From positions 172,320 through 236,319 of the forward strand of contig NZ_FWZT01000010.1 in the NCBI RefSeq assembly GCF_900177345.1: 64,000 bases of DNA. The letters run 5' to 3'. Origin of the DNA: Pseudobacteriovorax antillogorgiicola. Lineage in GTDB: Bacteria > Bdellovibrionota_B > Oligoflexia > Oligoflexales > Oligoflexaceae. How positions within the stretch are numbered: position 1 is the first letter of the stretch; every line of letters begins with the position of its first letter. Of the stretch, positions 42,333 through 50,714 are shown in pieces. The notes under the pieces were generated by a model. It saw only the letters and a list, made by a program, of their open reading frames with translations. It searched no databases and was not told the DNA's origin. Both the position numbers and the translations under genes were made by a program.

Positions 42333-42710
42333 ATTAATCCGAGCTCCATAAAGTAAAACCATCATGATCACCTTCTTTAACCATAGTGATTTTTCTTCCG
42401 CAAGATTAAAAAATACTCTTATTGCTTTAACCTTTCCTCGTTATTTACTTTTATGAGACAAGATTCAGGCCATTTTCGAAATGCTCGTCTAAGTATCTAG
42501 AAACGGGTTGAATTCGGTTTTGACTTTTGATGAAATTCAGGAAGGTCTTCCTGTTTTTTATTAAGCCAATGTAGCGCTACTCTTATTCTGTTCTGAAGAA
42601 AGCTTCTAAAGTAGTTCGAAACTTTTGACTCTAAGTAACGCGAACCCTGCTTTGTGAAGGTGTTGGCTTGCACTCTTAGAAGTATGGGAAGGCTCGTGAG
42701 CTAATCGTTT
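42333..42710. other. Intergenic region upstream of the peptide operon
   Basis: About 380 AT-rich bases with no convincing frame. Presumed promoter region of the minus-strand peptide operon. I see no clear promoter elements, repeats or RNA gene. Confidence 0.4.
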
Positions 42711-43276
42711 CTCAATTAACCCCAATCTCCCCACCATCAATCTTTCCCACACCGCGAAACGTTCGATAGTCCTCCAAACGCTCCTTAAGCTGCTCATTCT
42801 CAGTTTCAAGCCGAGCAACGGTAATTCTTAAATCGTTTATCTCTTCATCCTTGCTAGGCAAATCCTTAAGCTTGGCAGTAAGATCACCATTTTGAGTTTT
42901 CAGCGTTTCGTTCTCAGCTTTCTTCTCGTCAAGTTGCCCTTTGATGGATTGGTAAGCCGTAGCCATGCCTTCGGCGGCTTGCAGTTTCTGCTCTGCCTCT
43001 TTTTCCTTTTCCAACGATTCCCTTGCAGCAGCCAGCGCTTTAGCTTTCTCTTCTTCTAGAGATTCGATACGCTCGCCAAAATGAGACCTAAGATTCTGCA
43101 GCTCAAGTTCCGAATTGGCCTTGCTTCCACTAAAGATCTCAAGGATTCTATTCATTGCTGACTGGACCTGAGTAAACTCATCGCTAACTTGAGCGACTCC
43201 GCCGGCGGTGGTAGCCTCAAAGTGGTTCATGAGTTCCTCTAGAAACTCTCCAGCCTTTTTATCACCAGCAAGGCCA
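42711..43276 (-). repeat. Direct repeat with 48112-48677
   Basis: About 565 bases of near identity, same orientation, 5.4 kb apart. The segment between them (exported proteins, HTH regulator) could be lost or duplicated by recombination. Confidence 0.85.
42712..43276 (-). pseudogene. 5'-truncated copy of the coiled-coil gene at 48113
   Basis: The DNA from 42711 to 43276 matches 48112-48677 with few differences and the same C-terminus (RTFRGVGKIDGGEIGVN). The match ends abruptly inside the codons for GLAGDKK, where unrelated sequence and a stop appear, so the first 30 residues are missing. An internal ATG at 43230 could start a 172-residue coiled coil, but it has no good ribosome site. The break point adjoins a transposase remnant, which suggests an insertion-mediated truncation. 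Confidence 0.7.
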
Positions 43277-43357
43277 CTACGCTATGTGCCAGGGGAGTAT
43301 GAGACAAATCTGCCGATAGATTAGTATAATGTTTGCGCGGTAGTGAAAGGTCTCAAA

Positions 43358-43576
43358 ATGACAAAGAATCAAGAAAATCTTACCAAAAGTAGAGACACAC
43401 ATCAGGTGGAGGATAAGCCGAAAAGAAGGCAGTTCAGCCCCGAGTACAAAAAGAAGATCCTTACAGAACTGGAACAAACTCATGGGAAAAGAGGTGCTGT
43501 AGGGGAGATCCTCCGTCGAGAGGGTCTTTATGCAACCCATCCTGCGTCGTTTCATTATTCTTCGATTGTTATATGA
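43358..43576 (+). pseudogene. Transposase OrfA-like fragment
   Basis: 72 codons from the ATG at 43358 (GAAAGG seven bases upstream). The sequence RRQFSPEYKKKILTELEQ, then GAVGEILRREGLYATH, is the N-terminal HTH of an IS3-type or related transposase (normally LRREGLYSSHLTTWR). Similarity stops after this motif and the frame ends within 15 residues, so most of the transposase is missing. It marks an old insertion event next to the truncated coiled-coil gene. Confidence 0.65.
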
Positions 43577-43652
43577 AAGCTCGTTTCAGAGAGGGAATTA
43601 AATTGGGGTGGCTAGTAATTCAACACCAAGGGCGTATCAGCCCTACGAAGTA

Positions 43653-43838
43653 CTATTTGATGGTATCCTGCTCATTATCGACATTTGCATGAGCCCTTGC
43701 AAAGTTCATAACATGCGCTTGTCTGCCAAAGCATCGATCAAATTTTAATGCGATTGCGAGGCTATACTCAACATTTACAGTCCTAGGACATCTCTGATAG
43801 TGGTCCTTGAGTTCCCTTTTGATTTTGACAGGCAGCAA
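43653..43838 (-). CDS. Doubtful 61-residue frame
   Basis: An open frame from a TTG at 43838 with AGG nearby, encoding LAIALKFDRCFGRQAHVMNF and ARAHANVDNEQDTIK. It could be the C-terminal remnant of a larger gene disrupted together with the transposase fragment. No family was recognised. Confidence 0.2.
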   Translation of the reverse strand: MLPVKIKRELKDHYQRCPRTVNVEYSLAIALKFDRCFGRQAHVMNFARAHANVDNEQDTIK

Positions 43839-43952
43839 AACCTATCCAACTCTATGAGGGGCGCAATTGAATGCTCATGATTGGTTTTACCTTTATTTGC
43901 TATAATTTTTTTCAAACTTGGTAGAACTAAACACAGCACAATTCTTTACAGT

Positions 43953-44648
43953 CTATTGTTCGGTGTCCCGTAGGTGGCAATCAGATATTCTACTATATTC
44001 TAAAAAACCAATGCCACCACATGAAACTATATGCTTATCTATAAGATCACTACTGTAGTCAGAAGTAGCGGCGTAATATGAAAGGCCGCCAAACTTTTCA
44101 ATTATTGCTTCTGTGTAGATATCAGTTCCATTATAGATGCAATCCTTTTGTTCGTTATCAATTTTGAGTTTTTGAATTTCCTTATAGATACAGCTTTTCC
44201 ATTCATCTGGGCTTGGTAAGGGCATTAAGCTAAATATTGCATCCATCAATAGTCTGTGAGCATTGAATTCATTTGTGCTAGTTTTTCGTGATATCCTTTC
44301 GGTGATTTCTGAACTGTTATTTTCTAAAAGCATAGATAATACCTCGTCTGTAAGGTCAGTATCTCCATCAAAGGACTCATCGAGTTTTCCTTTTATTGCT
44401 GCAATAGCATCTTCCTTAGTTTTAAAGGGGCTAGGCTTCACATTAACTCCCGCCAATTGCTCTGGCTCAACAGCTACTGTTTCTTCGATTGACTGTATTT
44501 GCTTGATAATTTTTGGCGATTCGGAAGAAATCTGTGGGTTACCATCTACATTTGTAGTGGGCCTGTCTTCCCTTGGTTTTTTCATATGTTCATGGGCTAA
44601 GAGTAAGAACCCTACGAAGCTTAATGCCAATAAAAAGAGTCTTTTCAA
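43953..44648 (-). CDS. Membrane-anchored periplasmic protein of unknown function
   Basis: About 231 residues from a TTG at 44648, with AGGAG seven bases upstream. An alternative GTG at 44720 overlaps the upstream stop but lacks a ribosome site. A hydrophobic N-terminus (LFLLALSFVGFLLLAHEH) anchors a low-complexity linker and a helical domain with four cysteines in the last 70 residues (WKSCIYKEI, KDCIYNG, VSCGGIG, SDCHLRD), which could form two disulfides. The layout resembles the protein at 32224, though sequence similarity is not evident. It is the last gene of a three-gene minus-strand set. Confidence 0.5.
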   Translation of the reverse strand: MKRLFLLALSFVGFLLLAHEHMKKPREDRPTTNVDGNPQISSESPKIIKQIQSIEETVAVEPEQLAGVNVKPSPFKTKEDAIAAIKGKLDESFDGDTDLTDEVLSMLLENNSSEITERISRKTSTNEFNAHRLLMDAIFSLMPLPSPDEWKSCIYKEIQKLKIDNEQKDCIYNGTDIYTEAIIEKFGGLSYYAATSDYSSDLIDKHIVSCGGIGFLEYSRISDCHLRDTEQ

Positions 44649-44716
44649 AGCGCTTTCTCCTGAGTTGACATGGAGGTGATCTTCAATCACCTCGCACATT
44701 AGAAGTCTGATGTCGG

Positions 44717-45991
44717 TCACTTACAAGGTCTTACCCAAGGTTTAGATTCACAAACGGTTGAAGACCCAACTGTTGAGCACGTCGTCACTGTGGTAGTGCA
44801 AAAACGTATTTCAGGGTCTGGACCGACTCCGCCTCCAGTTCCACCTCCGCCCCCACCAGGGCGATCACCACCTCCAGAGCCACCTCCAGAGCCGTTGCTG
44901 TACTGCTTAAGTTTAGACTTCATCTTCTTTTGAGATTCCAGTCGATCCTTTGCCTCTCTAAGGCAACTATATTTTCCTTCCAAGCATGTATCATATAGGC
45001 TTTCATTGACCATCCATTCCCACCAGCTCAGGAGCTCCGTAAATTTCCCACCTCTACTCTCACATCTATCAAAGTATCCAAGACATCTCTCTAAATCCCT
45101 CAAATACCAAAGAGGATACTCATCCATCAATTTTGCGATTTTTGTTACATCTTTTATAGAAGGTATAAGTACAATTTGGTCCTTTATGAATAAATCCTTC
45201 TGGTTGCCAACTTCTGTATAGGATTTCAATCTAGATAGAATGACGGGATTAATACCTCCTGGTAAAGTATCAAATAAATTCTCTTTGGAAGTGGCTTTGA
45301 TAAAGAACTTGCCATTATCTAGATATAGGCAGGTAGCATCTATAAGTCCCTCATCATCTTTCTTTGTTGATAGACAAAGCGCGACTTCTTCAGCCTTCTT
45401 CGCCATTTTCATACTACCAAAAGCGTCATCGGAGGAGCCTAACGACTCTACTTTGGAGGACATATCAAAGAAAGTCATTTTAAATTCTCTATCCTCAGGC
45501 TTTGAGGACGAGCAACCCTTGGGAGCAAAAGTAACTCTGTAAGAAACTTTGTGGTCTCGCGAGTAAATGGAATCACTTGTAATTGTCTTCCATTTACCTG
45601 GATTCCGCAGAGTAAAAGTCTGGTCATGGATCACCTCAGCAAGTCGGCTGTAGACCGACCCTTGATAGACTTTCACATTTACAAGATATGCTTTGCATTT
45701 AGCAGAGAAGTCAACCTCTGCTCTAAAGTAAAACGACTGATTTTTCAAATAGCTTACAAGATTGTTAGAAATGGTCCCGTAGTTTCCCCATACATCGTCT
45801 CTGCGGGTTGGAAAACTAGCTATGTAGTTGTCTTTAAATCTAGCTCCAAAGTACGATTTTTTCGTTGAGCTTTTGAAACTCTTTGAAGAGGATTCCCACT
45901 TTGAATTCTTAGTTTCATCAACGTATTTATCTTTAATACCTAAAGCAAATGCATTCGTAGCAAAAAGAAGAAGAAGAAGTTTTATTAGCAT
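44717..45991 (-). CDS. Exported protein with Gly-rich linker and Cys-rich tail
   Basis: About 424 residues from the ATG at 45991 (GGAG ten bases upstream), giving a standard signal peptide (LIKLLLLLFATNAFA). An in-frame ATG at 46027 overlaps the previous stop by ATGA and is the alternative. The first 200 residues are beta-rich, the middle helical (LRDLERCLGYFDRCE, YDTCLEGKYSCLREA, paired cysteines). Then a glycine-rich linker (GSGGGSGGGDRPGGGGGG) joins a short terminal segment with four cysteines (FCTTTVTTC, ESKPWVRPCK). The design resembles a surface-exposed protein with a detachable or disulfide-bonded tip. No family was recognised. Confidence 0.55.
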   Translation of the reverse strand: MLIKLLLLLFATNAFALGIKDKYVDETKNSKWESSSKSFKSSTKKSYFGARFKDNYIASFPTRRDDVWGNYGTISNNLVSYLKNQSFYFRAEVDFSAKCKAYLVNVKVYQGSVYSRLAEVIHDQTFTLRNPGKWKTITSDSIYSRDHKVSYRVTFAPKGCSSSKPEDREFKMTFFDMSSKVESLGSSDDAFGSMKMAKKAEEVALCLSTKKDDEGLIDATCLYLDNGKFFIKATSKENLFDTLPGGINPVILSRLKSYTEVGNQKDLFIKDQIVLIPSIKDVTKIAKLMDEYPLWYLRDLERCLGYFDRCESRGGKFTELLSWWEWMVNESLYDTCLEGKYSCLREAKDRLESQKKMKSKLKQYSNGSGGGSGGGDRPGGGGGGTGGGVGPDPEIRFCTTTVTTCSTVGSSTVCESKPWVRPCK

Positions 45992-46023
45992 TACTGAATC
46001 GCTCCAAACTGAATAAAGTGTTT

Positions 46024-46425
46024 TCATCTAGGAAGTGGTTCTCTGTCACCAAAACATCTCTCGGGAAGCCAATTCTTGCGATGTCGTTCCACTACTTTTC
46101 CCTCAGCATCGCATGTGTAGTGAATAGTGGTCTCGCCTTCGTAGCATTTATCACCAATTTCAGTAGACCACCTATCCAAATATACGCGTTCTTTTCCCAA
46201 ATGTCTGCCACAGGAGACCGGATAACATTCACCGTCTCTTTCCGAATATCCTTTTGAGCAACCCTTTCTCTCGACACATTCATCCTTCTGTGTATCGTAT
46301 TCACATCCTTTTGTTGATCTACACTCAGCAGGCATAAATATGTCAAAGCAATCGTTGCTAAAGGCGATTTGGGGCGCCAATGAATTCAATAGAACCAGTC
46401 CAAAAATAGAATTGAGAGCTTTCAA
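46024..46425 (-). CDS. Small exported Cys-rich protein
   Basis: 133 residues from a TTG at 46425, preceded by GGAGG at seven bases. A signal peptide (GLVLLNSLAPQIAFS) is followed by ten cysteines in a regular spacing: DCFDIFMPAEC, GCEYDTQKDEC, GCSKGYSERDGECYPVSC, and KCYEGETTIHYTC, which suggests a compact disulfide-stabilised fold. Its stop overlaps the next start by ATGA, so it is translated together with the Gly-rich protein. Possible adhesin, inhibitor or toxin-like module; the function is unknown. Confidence 0.55.
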   Translation of the reverse strand: MKALNSIFGLVLLNSLAPQIAFSNDCFDIFMPAECRSTKGCEYDTQKDECVERKGCSKGYSERDGECYPVSCGRHLGKERVYLDRWSTEIGDKCYEGETTIHYTCDAEGKVVERHRKNWLPERCFGDREPLPR

Positions 46426-47062
46426 ACCTTAATCCTCCAATTTAATGTAAAAGTTTCCTCTATTTAGCATTTCGGTAACTCTTGTATAAATTTACAAACG
46501 GCACACCTAAACATTTCATGCATTTGCATGAACACGGTATATCGAACTACTCCACAACAATTTCGACTTGTTAGTATAAGCCGTCCGATGAGCAAGTTTT
46601 TTAATTGCGACCTCCTGAATTGAGTGATTGCTCACGATGAGCTATTCACGATGCCTCCAGTTACGATATTCTCGATTGCTATTACAAGCGGATTAATAAG
46701 AGATTGCCCTAAACGGTTTCAGGTGAGCACTTTTGAGGATGAATTGTTACTCATGATGACTTATTTTGATTGAGAGTTGTAGTATATACCAGCAGCTAGG
46801 CGATCCCCCATTATCGCGACCAATAGACCTTGCAAAAATTATCCACGATGAGTACTAAAGACTGATCCTGTGATTTTAACGCCCCTCAGTAGCGTTAATT
46901 TGACCTCTTTCAATGGTTTGTTTTAGAAGAGGACTAAGACAAAAAGTCTATGTAGATGCTCTTTCTTTTCATTTTTATTAGAATTTTGATCGGACGAGTT
47001 GGTTATGCAAAAGCTATTTTCAGATTTTTCTTCGAGTTTTGATAAGATGAGGGTTTAGAACT
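46426..47062. other. Non-coding region between divergent genes
   Basis: 637 bases, AT-rich, no supported gene. Variants of CACGATGAG recur at about 46633, 46648 (CACGATGCC) and 46842, and CTCATGATGA at 46751, spaced irregularly. They may be regulator sites for the HTH gene at 47063 or the exported-protein operon. A single TTATCCACG at 46839 resembles a DnaA box but is alone. Confidence 0.35.
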
Positions 47063-47779
47063 ATGGACTTGGGCCCAATCATCGATAGTATCGAAAGATA
47101 TCTCGATGGTCATAGTAGCAGAAATATGCGAACCTTAGCGAGACGCAGTGGAGTGAGTTACGCGACTATTCGTCGCCTCATGCAGAGAGAAACGACTTCC
47201 CCAAGCGTGGAAACTACAATTCTACCAATACTCAGCGTCTTTATGGACAATAAAGAGATCTACAGCATTTTAAGGAAGTGTAGGTTAGAGTTTTCCAGCT
47301 TCATTCAGCCATTCGTAAGCTATGATACTCAAAGTTCATTTCGGTATACCCCAGTCGACCAGCAAATCTTAGCTTTGGCATCAAGGTCCGAAGGCTACAC
47401 CCTAGACCATCTTAGCAATGACATAGGCCAGAAAGGGTTAGAAAGAGTTGAAGTTCTGTATGAAGCAAATCTATTGGAGCGACACGACGATAGGGTGTAT
47501 GCCAGAAATGTTCTGCTTAGCGACCCTGAGGATATCAAAGACAATATCGTGAACGGTGTTCATAACTTTGATCCAAGCCATATTGATAAAGGGTCGTACT
47601 ATCACCATTTTCATGGTGCGATTCCTAAAAAATACTTTGCTTTGCTAAAGCAAAAGCAGCAAGAATACGTTGAACTTCTAAACGAAGCTTTAGAAGTTGG
47701 TCAGGAAGACAAGTCTATCGAGCAAATAGGTGTTTCTGTTTCAGTTGTGGGTGATTTTTTCGAAGGCAAGGAGAACTAG
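47063..47779 (+). CDS. HTH transcriptional regulator
   Basis: 238 residues. Residues 1-65 form an XRE-like helix-turn-helix (MRTLARRSGVSYATIRRLMQ). Residues 100-160 look like a winged-helix half (TPVDQQILALASRSEGYTLD, HLSNDIGQKGLERVEVLYEA, NLLERHDDRVYARN). The C-terminal 70 residues are helical with FDPSHIDKGSYYHHFHG. It resembles the two-part regulators frequent in Bdellovibrio-type genomes. The stop is two bases before the next start, so it is co-translated with a small exported protein, which may be its sensor partner or target. Confidence 0.6.
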   Translation: MDLGPIIDSIERYLDGHSSRNMRTLARRSGVSYATIRRLMQRETTSPSVETTILPILSVFMDNKEIYSILRKCRLEFSSFIQPFVSYDTQSSFRYTPVDQQILALASRSEGYTLDHLSNDIGQKGLERVEVLYEANLLERHDDRVYARNVLLSDPEDIKDNIVNGVHNFDPSHIDKGSYYHHFHGAIPKKYFALLKQKQQEYVELLNEALEVGQEDKSIEQIGVSVSVVGDFFEGKEN

Positions 47780-47781
47780 AC

Positions 47782-48069
47782 ATGTTTCACAGAATTGTAC
47801 TTGGTCTACTACTGGTTTCAACTGCTGGTTACTCTGCCAACACGGTTGGAGGCGGTGGCTTTAGTCGCCATGTTGAAAGCCGAATTCATGTCCCTGAAGA
47901 TGATTATCTTCGTACGAAACTACGCCTATCTATACCAGGTCAAGAAACAGTTGATTTACCGTTAAAAGATGAATCTGGCCAGCTTACTGACAAGTTACTT
48001 AGAGTTAAAAAACTCAACAGCGATATCATGACGGTCGATGAAACGATTTTGATTCTAGAAAAGAAATAG
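47782..48069 (+). CDS. Small exported protein
   Basis: 95 residues with a signal peptide (IVLGLLLVSTAGYSA) and a ribosome site AAGGAG. The mature 75 residues are beta-rich: GGGGFSRHVESRIHVPEDD, KLRLSIPGQETVDLPLKDE. It is coupled to the regulator upstream, with a terminator right after. No family was recognised. Confidence 0.5.
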   Translation: MFHRIVLGLLLVSTAGYSANTVGGGGFSRHVESRIHVPEDDYLRTKLRLSIPGQETVDLPLKDESGQLTDKLLRVKKLNSDIMTVDETILILEKK

Positions 48070-48084
48070 ACGCCAAGAGTATAT

Positions 48085-48113
48085 AAAGCCTGTCCGATTG
48101 GGGCAGGCTTTCT
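48085..48113 (+). terminator. Rho-independent terminator
   Basis: AAAGCCTGTCC, loop GATT, GGGGCAGGCTTT, then CTC. The stem spans ten or eleven pairs. It ends the HTH/small-protein transcript and overlaps the start of the repeat shared with 42711. Confidence 0.8.
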
Positions 48114-48677
48114 CAATTAACCCCAATCTCCCCATCATCAACCTTACCTACACCGCGAAACGTTCGATAATCCTCCAATCGCTCCTTAAGCTGTTCATTC
48201 TCAGTTTCAAGCCGAGCAACGGTAATTCTTAAATCGTTTATCTCTTCATCCTTGCTAGGCAAATCCTTAAGCTTGGCAGTAAGATCACCATTTTGAGTTT
48301 TCAGCGTTTCGTTCTCAGCTTTCTTCTCGTCAAGTTGCTCTTTGATGGATTGGTAAGCCGTAGCCATGCCTTCGGCGGCTTGCAGTTTCTGCTCTGCCTC
48401 TTTTTCCTTTTCCAACGATTCCCGTGCAGCAGCTAGTGCTTTAGCTTTCTCTTCTTCTAGAGATTCGATACGCTCGCCAAAATGAGACCTAAGATTCTGC
48501 AGTTCAAGTTCCGAATTAGCCTTGCTTCCACTGAAGATCTCAAGGATTCTATTCATTGCTGACTGGACCTGAGTAAACTCATCGCTAACTTGAGCGACTC
48601 CGCCGGCGGTGGTAGCCTCGAAGTGGTTCATGAGTTCCTCTAGAAACTCACCAGCCTTTTTATCACCAGCAAGGCCA
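48112..48677 (-). repeat. Direct repeat with 42711-43276
   Basis: Full-length source copy of the truncated gene at 42712. Near identity over about 565 bases. Confidence 0.85.
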
Positions 48678-48733
48678 TTAAAGCGTGCTTGGCTATTCTC
48701 ATTTGCGGGCCTGATTGACATTGGTTTGCTCAC
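48113..48733 (-). CDS. Coiled-coil protein of a phage or plasmid module
   Basis: 206 residues from a GTG at 48733 (AGGAG five bases upstream). The N-terminus is short and polar. Residues 45-190 form a long coiled coil with heptads rich in Glu, Lys and Leu (ESLEEEKAKALAAARESLEK and onward). The C-terminus reads DYRTFRGVGK. The form recalls KfrA-like or phage-encoded coiled-coil proteins, but no DNA-binding HTH is visible. Upstream in the same direction come a small phage-type protein and a DNA methyltransferase. It is duplicated at 42712. Confidence 0.55.
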   Translation of the reverse strand: MSKPMSIRPANENSQARFNGLAGDKKAGEFLEELMNHFEATTAGGVAQVSDEFTQVQSAMNRILEIFSGSKANSELELQNLRSHFGERIESLEEEKAKALAAARESLEKEKEAEQKLQAAEGMATAYQSIKEQLDEKKAENETLKTQNGDLTAKLKDLPSKDEEINDLRITVARLETENEQLKERLEDYRTFRGVGKVDDGEIGVN

Positions 48734-48871
48734 GGTCGCTCCTAGTTTGTAAACATGTAATCTAAGTAAAATCAATACGTTTACATGGTAAACATTTGTA
48801 AACATATTTGAGGGTGCAACAGACCCAACCAGAAAGCAAGCTCTCAGAGAAAGATCTGTTCGCACCCTTGG

Positions 48872-49159
48872 CTATGCTACATCGGCCATTTCAAACGACT
48901 CCAAGACCTTCCTAAATGACTCGATCGCAGCAAGGCTAAGATCAAAGCCTTCGCTAACTGAAAGGTCTCTTAGCTCCGCTGGCACCAACATCACACCCTG
49001 ATAGGCGTCTGACACCTTGGACCGAAAGTCCTGATCATCAAAGAGTTTCAAGAGATCGGTCAATTGCAAACCATCCCCCGATACTTCTTTCCCGATCAGT
49101 ACTCCTAGAGCGGTGATAAACCCCAAGATATCCTTCGTTTCATTGATTCCCTGTTTCAT
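48872..49159 (-). CDS. Small phage-associated protein of unknown function
   Basis: 95 residues, helical, no signal or membrane segment (DILGFITALGVLIGKEVSGD; LQLTDLLKLFDDQDFRSKVS). Its start overlaps the methyltransferase stop by ATGA. Likely part of a phage operon. No family was recognised. Confidence 0.5.
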   Translation of the reverse strand: MKQGINETKDILGFITALGVLIGKEVSGDGLQLTDLLKLFDDQDFRSKVSDAYQGVMLVPAELRDLSVSEGFDLSLAAIESFRKVLESFEMADVA

Positions 49160-49929
49160 ACACTCTCCTTAGATTCAAAAATATTCCGTTCAAACTCAGC
49201 CTGGACCCCAGACTCAAGTTCGAATCGCTCGATAATTCTTTGGCAGTAGTGAGGCTCTAGGTCGACCCCATAGCCGATCCTTCCCGTTTCCTGACAAGCT
49301 GAAAAAATGACTCCAGATCCTGCAAATGGATCGTAAACGATTTCCTTCGGGCCAGTGTGAAACACGATCGGCTTTGTATAGAGTTCCAGAGGCTTCTGTG
49401 TAGGATGAATCCGATCTTTAGGCTCAACTCCCTTCACCTGCCAAACCGTTGTCTGCTTGCGATCACCTTTCCAGTTTGCGGTATAGCCAACTCTAACGCC
49501 GTACAAACAGCTCTCGTGCTTCCAATGATATGCTGACCTTGAAAGAGTAGCCCTGTTCTTAAGCCAAACAATCGTCTGTCTTGGCTCAAACATCCCATCA
49601 CGGAGGGCAGCTATCGAAACATCTGGGGCCGTAGAGGGGTACCACACATAGGCAATCTGAGCCCGACTGTGCGCGAATGATGCCGACCAGTTGGTTCTGT
49701 GGTCGTTTCGAATTCTAATGTCTTCAAGTTCTTCATGGTCTTTGAGTTTACTCGATGCCTGCTTTCTATCTCTGACTTGGTATTTCACACCGTATGGGGG
49801 ATCGGTGACCATAAGTCTTGGCTCTACATCACCCAGGAATCTATCGACCATCACTTTCGCTGAGCTATCGCCACACATCAGCCGATGGTCTCCTAGTTTC
49901 CAAACATCCCCAAATTTTACTTTCTTCAC
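49156..49929 (-). CDS. DNA methyltransferase (N4/N6 type) of phage origin
   Basis: 257 residues from a GTG at 49929, with AAGGAG four bases upstream; a TTG at 50001 is possible but lacks a ribosome site. The catalytic motif IV is MVTDPPYGVKY near residue 55, and motif I is VYDPFAGSGVIFSAC near residue 215, so the order is the beta class. WKLGDHRLMCGDSS and HPTQKPLELYTKPI are typical of phage and ParB-linked adenine or N4-cytosine methylases. No restriction enzyme gene is next to it, so it probably protects or marks phage DNA. It belongs to a run of phage genes on the minus strand. Confidence 0.82.
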   Translation of the reverse strand: MKKVKFGDVWKLGDHRLMCGDSSAKVMVDRFLGDVEPRLMVTDPPYGVKYQVRDRKQASSKLKDHEELEDIRIRNDHRTNWSASFAHSRAQIAYVWYPSTAPDVSIAALRDGMFEPRQTIVWLKNRATLSRSAYHWKHESCLYGVRVGYTANWKGDRKQTTVWQVKGVEPKDRIHPTQKPLELYTKPIVFHTGPKEIVYDPFAGSGVIFSACQETGRIGYGVDLEPHYCQRIIERFELESGVQAEFERNIFESKESV

Positions 49930-50013
49930 TTTTCTCCTTAGATACACCGCTGTAAATCGCCCAGAGCCCGAAAGGGCTCCAAGGCCTAAAGTTTGAGACA
50001 ACCTAAGCAGGCT

Positions 50014-50712
50014 CTAGCTCATCATTAAAAATGGATGACTGAACATCGCCGGTCCTTTTTGTTCGAATTTGAACTTACCCACGAGTTCTCCAAGATCGTC
50101 CATCATGTCGATATACTTTTCCTGATACCGCTCTCGATCGGAGAGGTTTTCGAGAAAAGCCTTAAAGTGACCTAAGGCCGTCTTCAATCTTTTCGACTGG
50201 AGTCTGGAGTGGTTTTCCAGTTCGTTCATCTCTTCGATCGTTTTGGCACCTGTTACCCAAGTCGTTTCCGTCTTCCCGTCTGGCGTGACATCAACTTGGT
50301 AGTAGCCAAACTTGTGCCTGTTCTTTCGCCGAGATTTAGGGAGCGCGAAGTTTAGCTCGTTGATGATTCGGCCTCGCCGGTCAAATTCTTCCATGAACTT
50401 CTCTTGAAACTCAGAAGCCAACTTCCCGGTGAATCCCAACGCCAGTACGGCAAACCCATTCCGTGTAAGCTCATACATTGGGTTGGATTTACCTGTCTCA
50501 TCGAGGTATTCACTAAACGCAAAATTGCGTTCAGTAAATGATTTCGTATAGTTGCGAGACTTTTTTCTAATTGCTCGAATAACATCACAATGATTTTTTC
50601 CAAACACCTCCGCAACTTTGAGGGAGGTTGTAATTGGCTCTTCATCACGAACATAAACCAAATCATTGCTTAGATTGATAACCTTAGACACTTCTTTTCT
50701 CCTAGTGGTCAT
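50014..50712 (-). CDS. Rha-family phage regulatory protein
   Basis: 232 residues. Residues 25-115 match the pRha domain: EPITTSLKVAEVFGKNHCDV, SYTKSFTERNFAFSEYLDE-like region, YELTRNGFAVLALGFTGKLA, EFQEKFMEEFDRR. Rha proteins are lambdoid-phage regulators that can block lytic growth in some hosts. The remaining 110 residues are helical and unfamiliar (KTIEEMNELENHSRLQSKRL). The ATG at 50712 lies two bases after the previous stop, so it is co-translated with that gene. Confidence 0.8.
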   Translation of the reverse strand: MTTRRKEVSKVINLSNDLVYVRDEEPITTSLKVAEVFGKNHCDVIRAIRKKSRNYTKSFTERNFAFSEYLDETGKSNPMYELTRNGFAVLALGFTGKLASEFQEKFMEEFDRRGRIINELNFALPKSRRKNRHKFGYYQVDVTPDGKTETTWVTGAKTIEEMNELENHSRLQSKRLKTALGHFKAFLENLSDRERYQEKYIDMMDDLGELVGKFKFEQKGPAMFSHPFLMMS

Positions 50713-50714
50713 GT

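Noticed and set aside
46839..46847. TTATCCACG as part of a replication origin
   Set aside because: One DnaA-like box only, with no replication gene or box cluster next to it.
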